Positions 17,582 through 27,010 are shown, counted from the stretch's first letter. The stretch: 64,000 nucleotides of DNA from Laceyella tengchongensis (GCF_900182735.1 NZ_FXTU01000011.1:1-64000), one strand, 5' to 3'. Translations and numbers: made by a program. The notes: a model not told the origin generated them from the letters alone.

Positions 17582-18841
17582 ATGCGAATCCTGGTGATCG
17601 GCAATGGCGGACGGGAGCACGCCATTGTATGGAAGTTGAAGCAGAGTCCCAAAGTGACGGAGATTTATTGTGCACCGGGCAATGGAGGCATTGCCGGACT
17701 GGCCACATGCGTGCCGATTGCAGTGGAAGATGTGGACGGCTTGGTCGCTTTCGCGCATGAAAAGCAGGTGGATTTGACAGTCGTAGGGCCTGAAGTGCCT
17801 CTGTTGCTAGGTGTGGTCGATCGGTTTGAACAGGAAGGTCTCAAAGTGTTCGGCCCACGCAAGCAAGCCGCGTTGATCGAGGGGAGCAAACGGTTTGCGA
17901 AAGAATTGATGCAAAAATACCACATTCCCACAGCCGCATTCGCTTCATTCACTGATGAAGAGAAAGCGAAGGCTTATGTGCGTAAGCAAGGTGCTCCCAT
18001 CGTGATCAAAGCCGATGGCTTGGCTGCGGGCAAAGGGGTTGTCGTAGCGCAGACGGTGGCCGAGGCAGAACAGGCGATTGCCGATACGATGGAAGAGAAG
18101 GTGTTTGGTGAAGCGGGCAACGAAGTGGTCATTGAGGAGTTTTTAAGCGGGCAGGAAGTTTCGCTGATGGCTTTCTTAGACGGGAAGACGGTTAAGCCGA
18201 TGGTGGTCGCGCAAGATCACAAGCCGGTGTATGACCATGACCAAGGGCCGAACACCGGAGGCATGGGCACGTATTCACCTGTTCCACAAATCCCGGAAAA
18301 AGTGGTGCAACAAGCAATTGACACCATTATTTGGCCGATGCACGAAGCTTTTCGTAATGAAGGGATAGAGTATAAAGGGGTATTGTATGCTGGTCTGATG
18401 ATCACCGCGGATGGGCCCAAAGTCATAGAATTCAACGCCCGATTTGGTGATCCGGAAACCCAAGTTGTGTTGCCGCGGCTTAAGACCGACTTGGTTGAGG
18501 TGATGGAAGCGGTCATCGCTGGTAGATTGGACGAGCTATCCCTACAATGGAGTGAGCAGGCTGCCGTCTGTGTGATTTTGGCAGCGGGTGGCTATCCCAG
18601 CTCATATGAAAAAGGGTTGCCGATTACCGGTTTGGATGAGGTGGAGGAAGACACGATGGTGTTCCACGCCGGAACCAAACAGCAAGAAGATAGAGTCGTT
18701 ACTGCTGGCGGACGCGTGCTGGGCGTGACCGCGACAGGAGCCGATATTGGGAAAGCACGGGAAAAAGCTTATCAGGAGTTGGCCAAAATTTCTTTCAAGG
18801 ATATGCATTATCGCACTGATATTGCGGCCAAAGCGTTATAA
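17582..18841 (+). CDS. purD: GAR synthetase
   Basis: Couples glycine to phosphoribosylamine with ATP, the second step of the pathway, and closes the operon. The 419-residue ATP-grasp protein starts MRILVIGNGGREHAIVWKL, has KADGLAAGKGVVVA as nucleotide loop, GPNTGGMGTYSP and NARFGDPETQ, and GYPSSYEKGLPI near the end. The start follows GGGAGGGG. A terminator lies five bases after the stop. Confidence 0.97.
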   Translation: MRILVIGNGGREHAIVWKLKQSPKVTEIYCAPGNGGIAGLATCVPIAVEDVDGLVAFAHEKQVDLTVVGPEVPLLLGVVDRFEQEGLKVFGPRKQAALIEGSKRFAKELMQKYHIPTAAFASFTDEEKAKAYVRKQGAPIVIKADGLAAGKGVVVAQTVAEAEQAIADTMEEKVFGEAGNEVVIEEFLSGQEVSLMAFLDGKTVKPMVVAQDHKPVYDHDQGPNTGGMGTYSPVPQIPEKVVQQAIDTIIWPMHEAFRNEGIEYKGVLYAGLMITADGPKVIEFNARFGDPETQVVLPRLKTDLVEVMEAVIAGRLDELSLQWSEQAAVCVILAAGGYPSSYEKGLPITGLDEVEEDTMVFHAGTKQQEDRVVTAGGRVLGVTATGADIGKAREKAYQELAKISFKDMHYRTDIAAKAL

Positions 18842-18845
18842 TAAA

Positions 18846-18877
18846 AAGCCGATCACGGATGTGGTCGGCTTCTTTTG
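18846..18877 (+). terminator. Terminator of the pur operon
   Basis: GCCGATCAC pairs with GTGGTCGGC (one G-T pair) across a GGAT loop, followed by TTCTTTT. Confidence 0.88.
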
Positions 18878-18887
18878 AAACGGCTTA

Positions 18888-18922
18888 TAAAAAAACGAGC
18901 CTAGTCATCCTCTTGGGCTCGT
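18888..18922 (-). terminator. Terminator of the minus-strand gene 18943-19164
   Basis: Read on the minus strand, ACGAGCC pairs with GGCTCGT and is followed by seven Ts. It lies about 20 bases after the stop codon of the small gene. Confidence 0.8.
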
Positions 18923-18942
18923 TGTTCTTCATCGGTTTTGAG

Positions 18943-19164
18943 TCAACCGATTTTCGTTGTCTCTTTTTCACCTTGAATGCTGATGCCATTGACGGGGATT
19001 TTAAACCACCAACCACCTTGTGATTTCTTTATTGGTTGGTACCCAGCTTTTTTCAAGGAACGAGCAACTGTCCAGCTAGCAGTGTAAACAGTAGCAAGGT
19101 TTGTGGATTCGTCAAATTGAATCACGGTTTCTTTTTCCATTTCGCTAAGAGATATTGCACTCAC
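18943..19164 (-). CDS. Conserved small hypothetical protein
   Basis: A 73-residue soluble protein with the pattern LSEMEKETVIQFDE, then TVYTASWTVARSLKKAGYQP and a tryptophan pair in GGWWFKIP. This arrangement resembles short phage- or mobile-element-associated proteins of Bacillales whose role is unknown to me. AAGGAG precedes the GTG start by only one base, so a start at the internal ATG (MEKETVIQF) is possible. It has its own terminator. Confidence 0.6.
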   Translation of the reverse strand: MSAISLSEMEKETVIQFDESTNLATVYTASWTVARSLKKAGYQPIKKSQGGWWFKIPVNGISIQGEKETTKIG

Positions 19165-20179
19165 GCTCCTTAATGGTGTTGTGTCGTTCTTATGTGCCGA
19201 TCATATGTTCGCATCCTCTTGCAATCATTTTATCATGATCCATTGCATTTGCCACTACTCTCTTCAGGAAAATCTGTAATTCTTTTTTTCGACGCCATGT
19301 TACATGATGTCCTGCTTTTTTCGATAAAAAATGACGAATTTTGTATGCAAGATTGTTAATATTCGATTTTTGTCGATTCAATACGCTAACTTGAAGAGAC
19401 GGTGTCTGAGCAAATATGTTGCAGTTTGCGCTTGTTCAATCAATTGGGCTAAAATTTCATCTAGGGTATAGCGAATCGTTGCAAGAAAAAGGTGAACAAC
19501 TCTTTCAGTTAAGTAAATTTCTAAGTTTGATTCTAAGGCATAGACGAAATTTAATCAACAACCAACTGCACATTGCGGGTTGACAGATGGTAAATTGGCT
19601 TGAAGTTGTCACCTTTTGGCTCATTTTGCGTGCGGCCTTAGCCGTGAACGACGAACGGCGAATCGGGACTAGATCCCGCACCCCCTCCGACTAATTGGTT
19701 TCATGGCATCCGCCAGCGTAATAACTTTTGGCAGTGACTTAAGCGCATCGGCGTGTATTGCCTTGTGCACCTATTTGACGTTATGAAACGGCCATCCGGG
19801 TGATGGGCATTGCATGAGGTTTAATCGGATGGCACGGGAGTGTTGTCTTTAGTCAGTGCTGGTTCATGGTGTTTGGAGCACAAGTCCATTCCTCCACTAC
19901 GATTTGTGCGAAATATGGGAGGGAGGAGAAGATGGATGTCGAAAGTAATCCAATAATCTGAAAATATCTAGATCTGAACCAACTTTCTACGTGGTATTCT
20001 TGGAAACTATTATACAAAAAAGTCTGAATATAGGCAAGGGATTTGTATTCGTTTTTTTATATTTTTATTCTACTTGTATATTGAATGCTTGTGTCAAGGC
20101 GGTTTGACAGGGAAATCGTTGCTTCACAAATAAATGTTTGTCGATCTCCCTGTGCGCAAACTTCGACAAGTGAGCGATT
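19165..20179. other. Gene-poor region between the small gene and the DUF2892 gene
   Basis: About one kilobase with no convincing gene. A 63-codon minus-strand frame at 19190-19381 (basic, TTG start, no binding site) may be a remnant. Codon-like fragments near 19640-19700 are interrupted by stops. AT-rich sequence at 19960-20100 could contain promoters. I see no clear inverted repeats that would mark a complete IS element. Confidence 0.45.
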
Positions 20180-20371
20180 TTACGTTGTTCGTTTGTTTAA
20201 CATATCTAACATCGGACAATAGCGGGTGATTCCTTCTGCTACTTTTAGCGCTGATATAAGCGCGATCATGTAGGGGAAGTTTCGCCGGCCCTTGACCGCG
20301 CACCAAGTTAGTCCGAGCAGCCCGCAGGTGATGCGGATAATGGCGTCAATGGTGCCCACGTTTTGCTTCAT
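20180..20371 (-). CDS. DUF2892-type small membrane protein
   Basis: A 63-residue protein beginning MKQNVGTIDAIIRITCGLLGL, the usual opening of DUF2892 proteins, with two short hydrophobic helices around a KGRRNFPY turn. The start is read from AAGGAGG followed by TTGATG; ATG at 20371 is taken. Function of the family is unclear; some members are attached to rhodanese domains. It is transcribed away from the deaminase gene. Confidence 0.75.
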   Translation of the reverse strand: MKQNVGTIDAIIRITCGLLGLTWCAVKGRRNFPYMIALISALKVAEGITRYCPMLDMLNKRTT

Positions 20372-20505
20372 CAACCGACTTCCTCCTTTCGCTTTTCCGT
20401 AGCTTGGGAGTTAGTTTGCTACCTTGCCGATGTTTCTATGCGACTGGGGATTGCCATGTTTTGACTGGATGGGGACGGATTTGCACATCAAAGGAGGTTA
20501 TCATT

Positions 20506-22269
20506 GTGATCACAAGAACAATGGCCGAGCATCAAAACCTGTTGGATGTGGTGATGGGCCGCAAAGCCCCTTCTCGCATTATTCGCGGGGGCCAAATTCT
20601 CAATGTGCATACGGGAAGGCTGGAGGAGAAAGACATTGCCTTGGCCGGACGCTGGATTGCATATGTCGGGCAACTGGAAGAAAGCGGGCTGTTGTTGGAG
20701 GGAGCGGGTTGCGAAGATGATGTGTCAGGCTGCGTGTTGGTTCCGGGGTATATAGAGCCGCACGCTCATCCGTGCCAGATTTATCAGCCGTTGACGTTGG
20801 CGTCCCATGTTGTCCAACGCGGGACGACGACGATGGTTTGTGATACGCTTCCTTTCTTCATGCAATTAGAAGCGTTTGAGTTGTTAACTTTGTTTGATGG
20901 GTTGCAATCTTCTCCGGTAAAACTCTTGTGGTGGGGACGGCTCGATTCGCAAACCCACCTGAGCGAGGCGGAATCGGCAAAGCTGTTCTCCATGGAGCGG
21001 ATGCAGTCGATCTTGCGTTTACCTCATGTTGCACAAGCAGGGGAGTTGTCGGATTGGATGCCGCTGTTGGCTGGGGACAAAGAGAAAAACGCATGTCTGC
21101 TTGACGCTTGGGGTCGGGGTAAGCGTATCGAAGGGCATGCGCCGGGTGCTTCAACCCGTACGCTTTCCCGCTTAGCCGCGTTGGGGGTGACAGGTGATCA
21201 TGAAAGCATCACCCCCGAGGAGGTTTGGCGCCGGCTGGAATTAGGATACATGGTTACTTTGCGCCACAGTTCCATTCGGCCCGACCTGCCTGAGTTGCTG
21301 GCGGGCTTGTTGGCGCATGGCGACGTTCCTTGGCACCGGTTGATGATGACTACGGATGGAGCTACCCCGCCCTATTTGGCTGAAGGGTTCACTGATTATC
21401 TGCTAAAGTTGGCTTTGGAGCAAGGTGTTGATCCTGTTCAAGCGTACAGAATGGTCACTGTCAACCCGGCTGTGTATTACCGTCTGGACGAACGGTTGGG
21501 CAGTATCTCCCCAGGACGCTTGGCGGATATCAATGTGCTCGCCTCTTTGGACGTGCCGACACCGATCAAGGTGTTAAACGAAGGGGAGTGGGTGGATTCG
21601 TCATTCCCACTGGGAACTGAGCCACCGGTGCTTCCAGCGGGCTACCGCGCATGGGGAGGGCGGTTTCAGTTGACGCCGGATGAGTGGCGGGTTCCGCACA
21701 CAGAAGAGGGAACGGTTCCTGTCATAAACTTGCTTAATGCCGTGATAACCAAATTAACGATGGAGGCAGCCCCTTCTCCCGTCGGCTCCCGCTTGGTTCC
21801 TGAAGAGGATGACCGGTTGGCCGTATTCTTGGTTGATCGCAATGGAAATTGGAAGACTGGCGCCTATTTACGCGGGTTTGCGCAAGGGATTGACGGACTT
21901 GCTTCCAGCTACACCTGCACTCACGACTTGCTAGTGATCGGCCAGGATGCCGAAGCGATGGCGCAGGCGGCCAATTATGTGATAGCGCAAAACGGGGGCA
22001 TTTATTGGCTGCAAGGGGGAGAAGAACGGTTTTATTTGCCGTTGCCCATTTTGGGGACGATGAGCGATCTTGACTTGGAAGAGCTGATCCCACAGTGCCA
22101 AGCATTGGCAGAACGGCTTCGGGAGGCCGGCTATACCCACCTCGACCCCATCTACACCCTGCAATTCCTCACATCTACCCATCTGCCCCAAGTGCGTTTA
22201 ACGAACGCGGGCGTAATGAGCGTGAAGAAAAACAAAATCATCACCCCCTCGCTTGGGAGGAATGAGTAA
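20506..22269 (+). CDS. yerA: YerA-like putative adenine deaminase
   Basis: Amidohydrolase-family protein related to adenine deaminase (adenine to hypoxanthine). I chose the GTG at 20506 eight bases after AAAGGAGG; the 587-residue length fits the family. RIIRGGQILNVHTG opens the composite beta domain, and the metal-binding HxH appears as EPHAHPCQIYQP, a YerA-type variation on the usual GHVHIESS of AdeC. HAPGAS, GDHES and TTDGATPP supply the remaining metal ligands and Asp. In B. subtilis yerA also lies just after the pur operon, which supports orthology; the true substrate of YerA is uncertain. Confidence 0.85.
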   Translation: MITRTMAEHQNLLDVVMGRKAPSRIIRGGQILNVHTGRLEEKDIALAGRWIAYVGQLEESGLLLEGAGCEDDVSGCVLVPGYIEPHAHPCQIYQPLTLASHVVQRGTTTMVCDTLPFFMQLEAFELLTLFDGLQSSPVKLLWWGRLDSQTHLSEAESAKLFSMERMQSILRLPHVAQAGELSDWMPLLAGDKEKNACLLDAWGRGKRIEGHAPGASTRTLSRLAALGVTGDHESITPEEVWRRLELGYMVTLRHSSIRPDLPELLAGLLAHGDVPWHRLMMTTDGATPPYLAEGFTDYLLKLALEQGVDPVQAYRMVTVNPAVYYRLDERLGSISPGRLADINVLASLDVPTPIKVLNEGEWVDSSFPLGTEPPVLPAGYRAWGGRFQLTPDEWRVPHTEEGTVPVINLLNAVITKLTMEAAPSPVGSRLVPEEDDRLAVFLVDRNGNWKTGAYLRGFAQGIDGLASSYTCTHDLLVIGQDAEAMAQAANYVIAQNGGIYWLQGGEERFYLPLPILGTMSDLDLEELIPQCQALAERLREAGYTHLDPIYTLQFLTSTHLPQVRLTNAGVMSVKKNKIITPSLGRNE

Positions 22270-22428
22270 ATGCGGCGCGCAAGGCAGATTATTGCCATGG
22301 GTGGAGGCGGGTTCTCCATGGAGCCGAGGAATCCTTTGTTAGACCGGGTGGAACGAGTTGATGGGGAAGTAAGGGAAACGGTGGTGGTGCCCCGTTTTTT
22401 GGGAAGTGGAGGAGACTCCGCCAGTTAA
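22270..22428 (+). pseudogene. Peptidase E (S51) remnant with internal deletion
   Basis: A 52-codon frame starting one base after the deaminase stop. Its first 25 residues (RQIIAMGGGGFSMEPRNPLLD) look like the N-terminus of dipeptidase E-like S51 proteins, which are normally 200-240 residues. The rest (RVDGEVRETVVVPRFLG) looks like the family C-terminus. The catalytic serine region is absent, so an in-frame deletion of the middle is the simplest explanation. It could still be translated as a non-functional peptide. Confidence 0.6.
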
Positions 22429-22436
22429 CGGAGTCT
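22413..22436 (+). other. Perfect hairpin at the end of the peptidase E remnant
   Basis: AGACTCCG and CGGAGTCT are perfect arms around an eight-base loop that contains the stop codon. No T run follows on either strand. It may limit read-through between the convergent genes. Confidence 0.4.
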
Positions 22437-22475
22437 GGCTGATCGATAAGCTACGGCGGCGCCATGTTAGGCGGA

Positions 22476-23300
22476 TTAATTGGTCAGTACCAAGGAGGGG
22501 GTGGCGGACAATTCCCTGCCTTTGCCATACGGAATACAGTGGGGGGTGCCGGCGATCGGGTCGGTCATCACTTTGCACCGCAAATGGAAGACGTCTTGCA
22601 CCAACTTTTCTGTTACAATTTGTTCAGGCGCCCCTTGCGCATAAACTTGTTTATTCTGGACAGCGATCATGTGGTGCGCATAACGGCAAGAAAGATTGAG
22701 GTCGTGCAACACCATGACGATGGTCCGATTCTCTTTTTCGTTCAATTCATACAGCAAATCGAGGATTTCAATTTGATGGGTCAAATCCAGATATGTGGTT
22801 GGTTCATCCAATAAGATGATGTCCGTATCTTGTGCTAGCGTCATCGCGATCCATGCGCGTTGGCGTTGTCCACCAGACAGGTCGTCCACCGAACGATGGG
22901 CGAGGGATGTGAGTTGTGTCTTCTCAAGTGCCCAGTTCACTTTGGCTTCATCTTCTTTTGACCATTGCCGGGCCCATGATTGATACGGGTAGCGTCCCTG
23001 CTTGACCAATTGGTGGACGGTTAGCCCTTCCGGTGCTTCAGGGCCTTGCGGCAGAATCGCCAGTTGTTTGGCGACCTCTCTGGTGGATAACATGTGAATC
23101 TCTTTTCCGTTTAAGAGGATGTGTCCGGCCCGTGGTTTGAGTAGCCGCGCCAACGAACGGAGCAAGGTGGATTTGCCGCAACCGTTGCTGCCGACGAGCA
23201 CAGTGATTTTGCCATGGGGAATGGTGAGATCCAGATCGTTGATGATGATGGATGAACCATAAGACAGTGTTAAATTTTGGGTTTTCAATCCTTGGGACAA
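22476..23300 (-). CDS. Iron-siderophore-type ABC transporter ATPase (FecE/YusV family)
   Basis: Cytoplasmic ATPase that powers a siderophore or cobalamin importer. I chose the TTG at 23300, eight bases after GGAGG, which gives MSQGLKTQNLTLSYG and 274 residues, the family length; longer frames lack binding sites. Walker A is GSNGCGKST, the signature is LSGGQRQRAW and Walker B is IILLDEPTTYLDL. The C-terminal NDP/GTP-like block is MTDPIAGTPHCIPYGK. No permease or binding protein is adjacent, so it may be a shared ATPase like YusV, which serves several importers in B. subtilis. Confidence 0.88.
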   Translation of the reverse strand: MSQGLKTQNLTLSYGSSIIINDLDLTIPHGKITVLVGSNGCGKSTLLRSLARLLKPRAGHILLNGKEIHMLSTREVAKQLAILPQGPEAPEGLTVHQLVKQGRYPYQSWARQWSKEDEAKVNWALEKTQLTSLAHRSVDDLSGGQRQRAWIAMTLAQDTDIILLDEPTTYLDLTHQIEILDLLYELNEKENRTIVMVLHDLNLSCRYAHHMIAVQNKQVYAQGAPEQIVTEKLVQDVFHLRCKVMTDPIAGTPHCIPYGKGRELSATPSLVLTN

Positions 23301-23354
23301 CAGGATCGCCTCCATTTCAAAAAATAGCCGAAACCGTGCAGATATTTCTGTTTC

Positions 23355-23400
23355 CATTCTATGAGAATGTTTTTCAATCGTCAATGAAAATGAAATTTCT
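23355..23400. promoter_or_regulatory. Palindromes upstream of the siderophore ATPase gene
   Basis: CATTCTATGAGAATG is a perfect inverted repeat (23355-23369), and TTTTCAATCGTCAATGAAAA overlaps as a second one. Position about 60-100 bases before the ATPase start and the AT-rich GAGAAT/ATTCTC words suggest a Fur-type or other metal-responsive operator, but the match to the Fur consensus is weak. Confidence 0.35.
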
Positions 23401-23698
23401 TTTCAATTAAAGGGTATTTCCATCCGCCCGATTTGACCCCTGTCGGCGCATTGGTTATATTAGACTCTATGGTAGGGTGATACAGGTTTCGTATTTTGTC
23501 CCAGTACCCCTGCCTTTTCTATGGGCATTTCCTTTTTTTGTAGAAAAAAGAGGGAAAGAAAAAGGATGGAATCGAATTTGAATAAAATAGGTTTACCTTT
23601 CCCCGCGCCCAAGGAATAAGAAGGATGGAGCGGAGAACAATAGGGTGAGGTTGGGGTTTCAACGGGGTGAAAACTTCTGAACAAGGGAGTTTATACTT
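23401..23698. other. Intergenic region between divergent genes
   Basis: AT-rich in part, with possible promoter words (TTATATTAG near 23455). No gene or clear RNA structure was recognised. Confidence 0.4.
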
Positions 23699-25045
23699 TT
23701 GAAGGTGATGAATAGAACGACAATAAACGGATTGATGATGGGGTTGTTTTTATCCATTGTCTTGTCCACGTACTTGCCGCCGGTCATGCTGGCGGTCGTG
23801 GGGATATTGATGGTGTTCGTCTACCGGGACAGGTGGACGGCGAATGAATGGCCAGAGAAGACGTTCCTTGGCTTTATCATTCTCTCCTGCATCAGCTGGG
23901 TTTACAATCCATCTTGGTTTTATTGGGTGCCGATCGGCATTATTCCCATTGTCATGTTTGGCCTTTATTATTCTCTATCATTGTGGGTTCGTCATGTTGT
24001 GAAATGGTCTTGGCCGGAGGTGCAACGGGCGTACCTGTTTTTCTGGTTGGCCGGTCTTTATGTGGCCCTGATAGTCATCATCCAACAGATTGATTGGCAT
24101 GTGATCAACAATTCGTTGGGGCCGCTGATGGATTTTTACCGTGAACATCGGTGGGAGTCGGAGCATTCGGTGCGGAGTGTAGGTACATCGGGGAATTCCA
24201 ACCTGGCCGCGGCGTTGTTGATTTGTTTTGCCCTCATGAGCATTTATGCAATGTCCGTACTAAAGAAGCCGTGGCAAAAAGTTGGCGCTTTTGCGGTGTT
24301 TATCCTGTATTGCGCGGCAATATGGTGCACCGGATCGCGCGGAGCATGGGTGGGTCTAGTGATCGGCATGATCGTCCAACTGTGGATGACGGGGCATCGC
24401 AAACGGACGGTATCCATCACATTGGCTATCCTGTTATTTGTCTATTTGTGTCCGCAATTTATCCCCCGGAAAGAATCTCTTTACGCCACGATTGAAGTCC
24501 GTCTAAAAGTATGGTCAACCGCGTTTGAAATTTTCAAGGAAAATTGGTTGTTTGGCGTTTTGCCCCTGCATTTTGGGCAGCTGTTTGCCAAAATGGCCGG
24601 ATTTTACGTTTGGCATGCCCATAATATCTTCCTGGGGATAGCCAGCGAATATGGGATCATAGGGTTGGGCCTGTTTTTGATCCTTATTTTCATGACGATT
24701 CGCCGGGCCCGCCGCTGGCGCAAACAAGCCAACCAAAAAGAAGAAAAGCGGTTGGCGGGGATGTTGCTTTCTTTGATTATTGCCTTGCTGGGCCACGGCA
24801 TGTATGATTATCCGATCATCGCGCCTCAAGTCGGGCTGATGTTCATGTTGAGCGTCATCATGATTCATACGCAATATGAACGTCGTTGCCTGTGCAAGCC
24901 AGTTTGGGATGAAGGAAGCAAAGCACAGGTGTCGGAATGGGCGATGCTGAAGAAGGTGATCACCGCCGCGGTGGTGTGGTTAAAAAGCGGCCCCTTGAGG
25001 GTGTTGATCAATTTGGCCACAGGGGGTTATCGAAAGCGGGCTTAA
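23699..25045 (+). CDS. O-antigen ligase family membrane protein
   Basis: A 448-residue polytopic membrane protein with about ten helices. The stretch SVGTSGNSNLAAALL, the helix with WCTGSRGAWVGL and the large extracytoplasmic loop with WSTAFEIFKENWLFG and FYVWHAHNIFLGIASEYG are typical of the Wzy_C/WaaL family, which joins or polymerises surface polysaccharide units carried on lipid. The start is a TTG nine bases after AAGGGAG. No glycan genes are adjacent, so the substrate is unknown; in Gram-positives such orphans may glycosylate proteins or wall polymers. Confidence 0.85.
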   Translation: MKVMNRTTINGLMMGLFLSIVLSTYLPPVMLAVVGILMVFVYRDRWTANEWPEKTFLGFIILSCISWVYNPSWFYWVPIGIIPIVMFGLYYSLSLWVRHVVKWSWPEVQRAYLFFWLAGLYVALIVIIQQIDWHVINNSLGPLMDFYREHRWESEHSVRSVGTSGNSNLAAALLICFALMSIYAMSVLKKPWQKVGAFAVFILYCAAIWCTGSRGAWVGLVIGMIVQLWMTGHRKRTVSITLAILLFVYLCPQFIPRKESLYATIEVRLKVWSTAFEIFKENWLFGVLPLHFGQLFAKMAGFYVWHAHNIFLGIASEYGIIGLGLFLILIFMTIRRARRWRKQANQKEEKRLAGMLLSLIIALLGHGMYDYPIIAPQVGLMFMLSVIMIHTQYERRCLCKPVWDEGSKAQVSEWAMLKKVITAAVVWLKSGPLRVLINLATGGYRKRA

Positions 25046-25139
25046 CGGCCTGCTTTTTTTTGTATAAAACCGACAGGTTCCGTCCACACTGGATACCAAC
25101 TCTAGCAATCTATGAAAGCGAGAGGGGGTATCTTTACGT

Positions 25140-25769
25140 ATGCAGAAGTCTTTAAAAGTTACTAGCGGGTTAGCCTTGTGTTTGCTCATGGCCGTGTTGC
25201 CATGGATGGCAGGGCCACGGGCAGAAGCCGCCAATTCGTTCATCGAAGTCACAGTGAAGCGAGGTGACACGCTGACCAAATTGGCGAAAAAACACGGGGT
25301 GGAGGTTGCTGCCATTCAACGCGCCAATCGCTTGGCGAACCCTGATTTGATTCGAATTGGCCAAGTGTTGCGCATTCCGGGAACACCCCGCACGGTGTCT
25401 GAACGCCCACAGAATGAAGAAAAGGCCCCTGTCCCAGACGTGCCGGTGCTGATGCGGGGCCAAGGGTTAGGTTCATTTATGATCACCGCTTACACAGCGG
25501 GACCGGAGTCAACAGGAAAACATGTAGGCGAGCCTGGATACGGGATTACTTCCAGTGGCCAACCCGTCAATGAAGGTGTGACGATTGCGGTGGACCCGGA
25601 AGTCATCCCGATCGGCTCACGTGTATACATTGAAGGGATTGGTTACCGGATCGCGCAGGATACCGGTTCTAAGATCAAAGGCAAGCGGATTGATTTATAT
25701 ATGAACAGCGTGGCTGAAGCGCGGGCGTTTGGTGTCAAGCGGAATGTCCGTGTCGAATTGGTCGAGTGA
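25140..25769 (+). CDS. Secreted LysM and 3D-domain cell-wall protein (YocH-like)
   Basis: A 209-residue exported protein. Residues 1-30 are a signal peptide ending AEA. One LysM domain follows (VKRGDTLTKLAKKHGV to IGQVLRIPG, about 37-80), which binds peptidoglycan. The C-terminal 3D domain (about 115-209) has its three aspartates in AVDPEVIP, AQDTG and RIDLYM, a fold shared with MltA-type lytic transglycosylases and Rpf/YocH. Likely a muralytic or autolysin-type enzyme. GAGGGGG precedes the ATG. Confidence 0.9.
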   Translation: MQKSLKVTSGLALCLLMAVLPWMAGPRAEAANSFIEVTVKRGDTLTKLAKKHGVEVAAIQRANRLANPDLIRIGQVLRIPGTPRTVSERPQNEEKAPVPDVPVLMRGQGLGSFMITAYTAGPESTGKHVGEPGYGITSSGQPVNEGVTIAVDPEVIPIGSRVYIEGIGYRIAQDTGSKIKGKRIDLYMNSVAEARAFGVKRNVRVELVE

Positions 25770-26119
25770 CGGAAGGCTTGACTGGTCAATCGATGATGCA
25801 ACTTCAGCGTCCGCTGTGGATTTGGTGCGTAGCCTGGAGCCGTCCAGGCTGTTATTTATGAGAAAATTATAGCGCGCATCTCCCGGTTGGAAAGGGGCGT
25901 GTTCTGAACAATAAGTGACGATGATTTTGAAATCATGTGAAAATGGGTAAATGGATGGGGCACAAGCAAAAGGTATGGATGAGTCCGGTAGACGGAGATC
26001 GGCCCGCCAGATAGATGGAGGCTGGGCTGAGCCGTGATGGCGAATGCCGTGCATATCGGATAAGCGATTTTATCGCACTGTGGCGGGGCCGATTCAGTGT
26101 GGGAAAGGGGTTATTCCTA
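25770..26119. other. Intergenic region with a hairpin
   Basis: AGCCTGGA (25831-25838) and TCCAGGCT (25843-25850) form a perfect eight-base stem with a four-base loop followed by GTTATTT, a possible weak terminator for the LysM gene. Nothing else was recognised. Confidence 0.45.
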
Positions 26120-27010
26120 ATGCAATTCCAATTGCCATTGATCTATCCCTATTCTTTCGAACTGACCACTAAGCGGTTGCGCACGTTTGAGAAGACTAGT
26201 TTCGTAGCCGACGGGGATAAGTTGTCCCGCACCATCCACGGCTCGCGAGGCCCGCTCCTGTGCACGGTGGGGCCGCCTGCTGGGGAAAAAGCGCTACGGG
26301 TGGAAATCGAGGGGAATCTTGCTGAAGGAGAAGCGGAAGAATTAAAGCGTAAGGTGGCCCGGATGTTCAGCACCCAAGTCGATTTGACGCCGTTTTACGA
26401 GCAGATGAGGGATCACCCTGTCTTGGCTCCCGTCATCGCCGAGCGGGAAGGGTTGCACTTTGTGTTGGAGCCTAGCCTGTATGAGTGCGTGGTCAAAACG
26501 ATTATCGGCCAGCAACTCAATGTCTCTTTTGCGGCGACGCTGATCCAGCGGTTTCAGGAACTGGCCGGCAGCAAAGCGGTGTTCCGCGGGCGGGAGTGGG
26601 TGTTATTTCCGACACCGGAACAAGTGGCCCGCTTGGAATATGAGGAGTTGCAAGCGTTGCAATTCAATCGGCGCAAAGCGGAATATATCATTGATTTTTC
26701 CCGCAAAGTGGTAAATGGGGAATTGCCGCTAGAAGCATTGTGGTCCCTCAGTGACAAAGAGGTTTTGCACACCCTGTTGCCGATTAGGGGAATCGGGCGG
26801 TGGACGGTGGAATGTGTTTTGTTGTTCGGGTTGGGCCGGCCCGATTTGTTACCGGCAGCCGATATTGGTTTGCGCAATGCATTGAAGCGCGTTTACGGCC
26901 TCGATCATCAACCGGGGGAAGAAGAAGTGCGGCAATGGGGGGAAAGCTGGGCACCTTATCGGAGTTATGTGACATTTTATTTGTGGGATTCGTTGGATAA
27001 TGTGAAGTAG
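26120..27010 (+). CDS. DNA-3-methyladenine glycosylase, AlkA type
   Basis: Excises alkylated bases from DNA. The ATG at 26120 follows AAAGGGG and gives 296 residues. The N-terminal 110 residues form the AlkA-type beta domain; the HhH-GPD domain follows with FVLEPSLYECVVKTIIGQQLNV. The hairpin is LPIRGIGRWTVECVLLFGLG and the catalytic aspartate is in LLPAADIGLR. Most similar in plan to YfjP/AlkA-type enzymes. It stands alone, followed by a small membrane protein gene. Confidence 0.92.
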   Translation: MQFQLPLIYPYSFELTTKRLRTFEKTSFVADGDKLSRTIHGSRGPLLCTVGPPAGEKALRVEIEGNLAEGEAEELKRKVARMFSTQVDLTPFYEQMRDHPVLAPVIAEREGLHFVLEPSLYECVVKTIIGQQLNVSFAATLIQRFQELAGSKAVFRGREWVLFPTPEQVARLEYEELQALQFNRRKAEYIIDFSRKVVNGELPLEALWSLSDKEVLHTLLPIRGIGRWTVECVLLFGLGRPDLLPAADIGLRNALKRVYGLDHQPGEEEVRQWGESWAPYRSYVTFYLWDSLDNVK

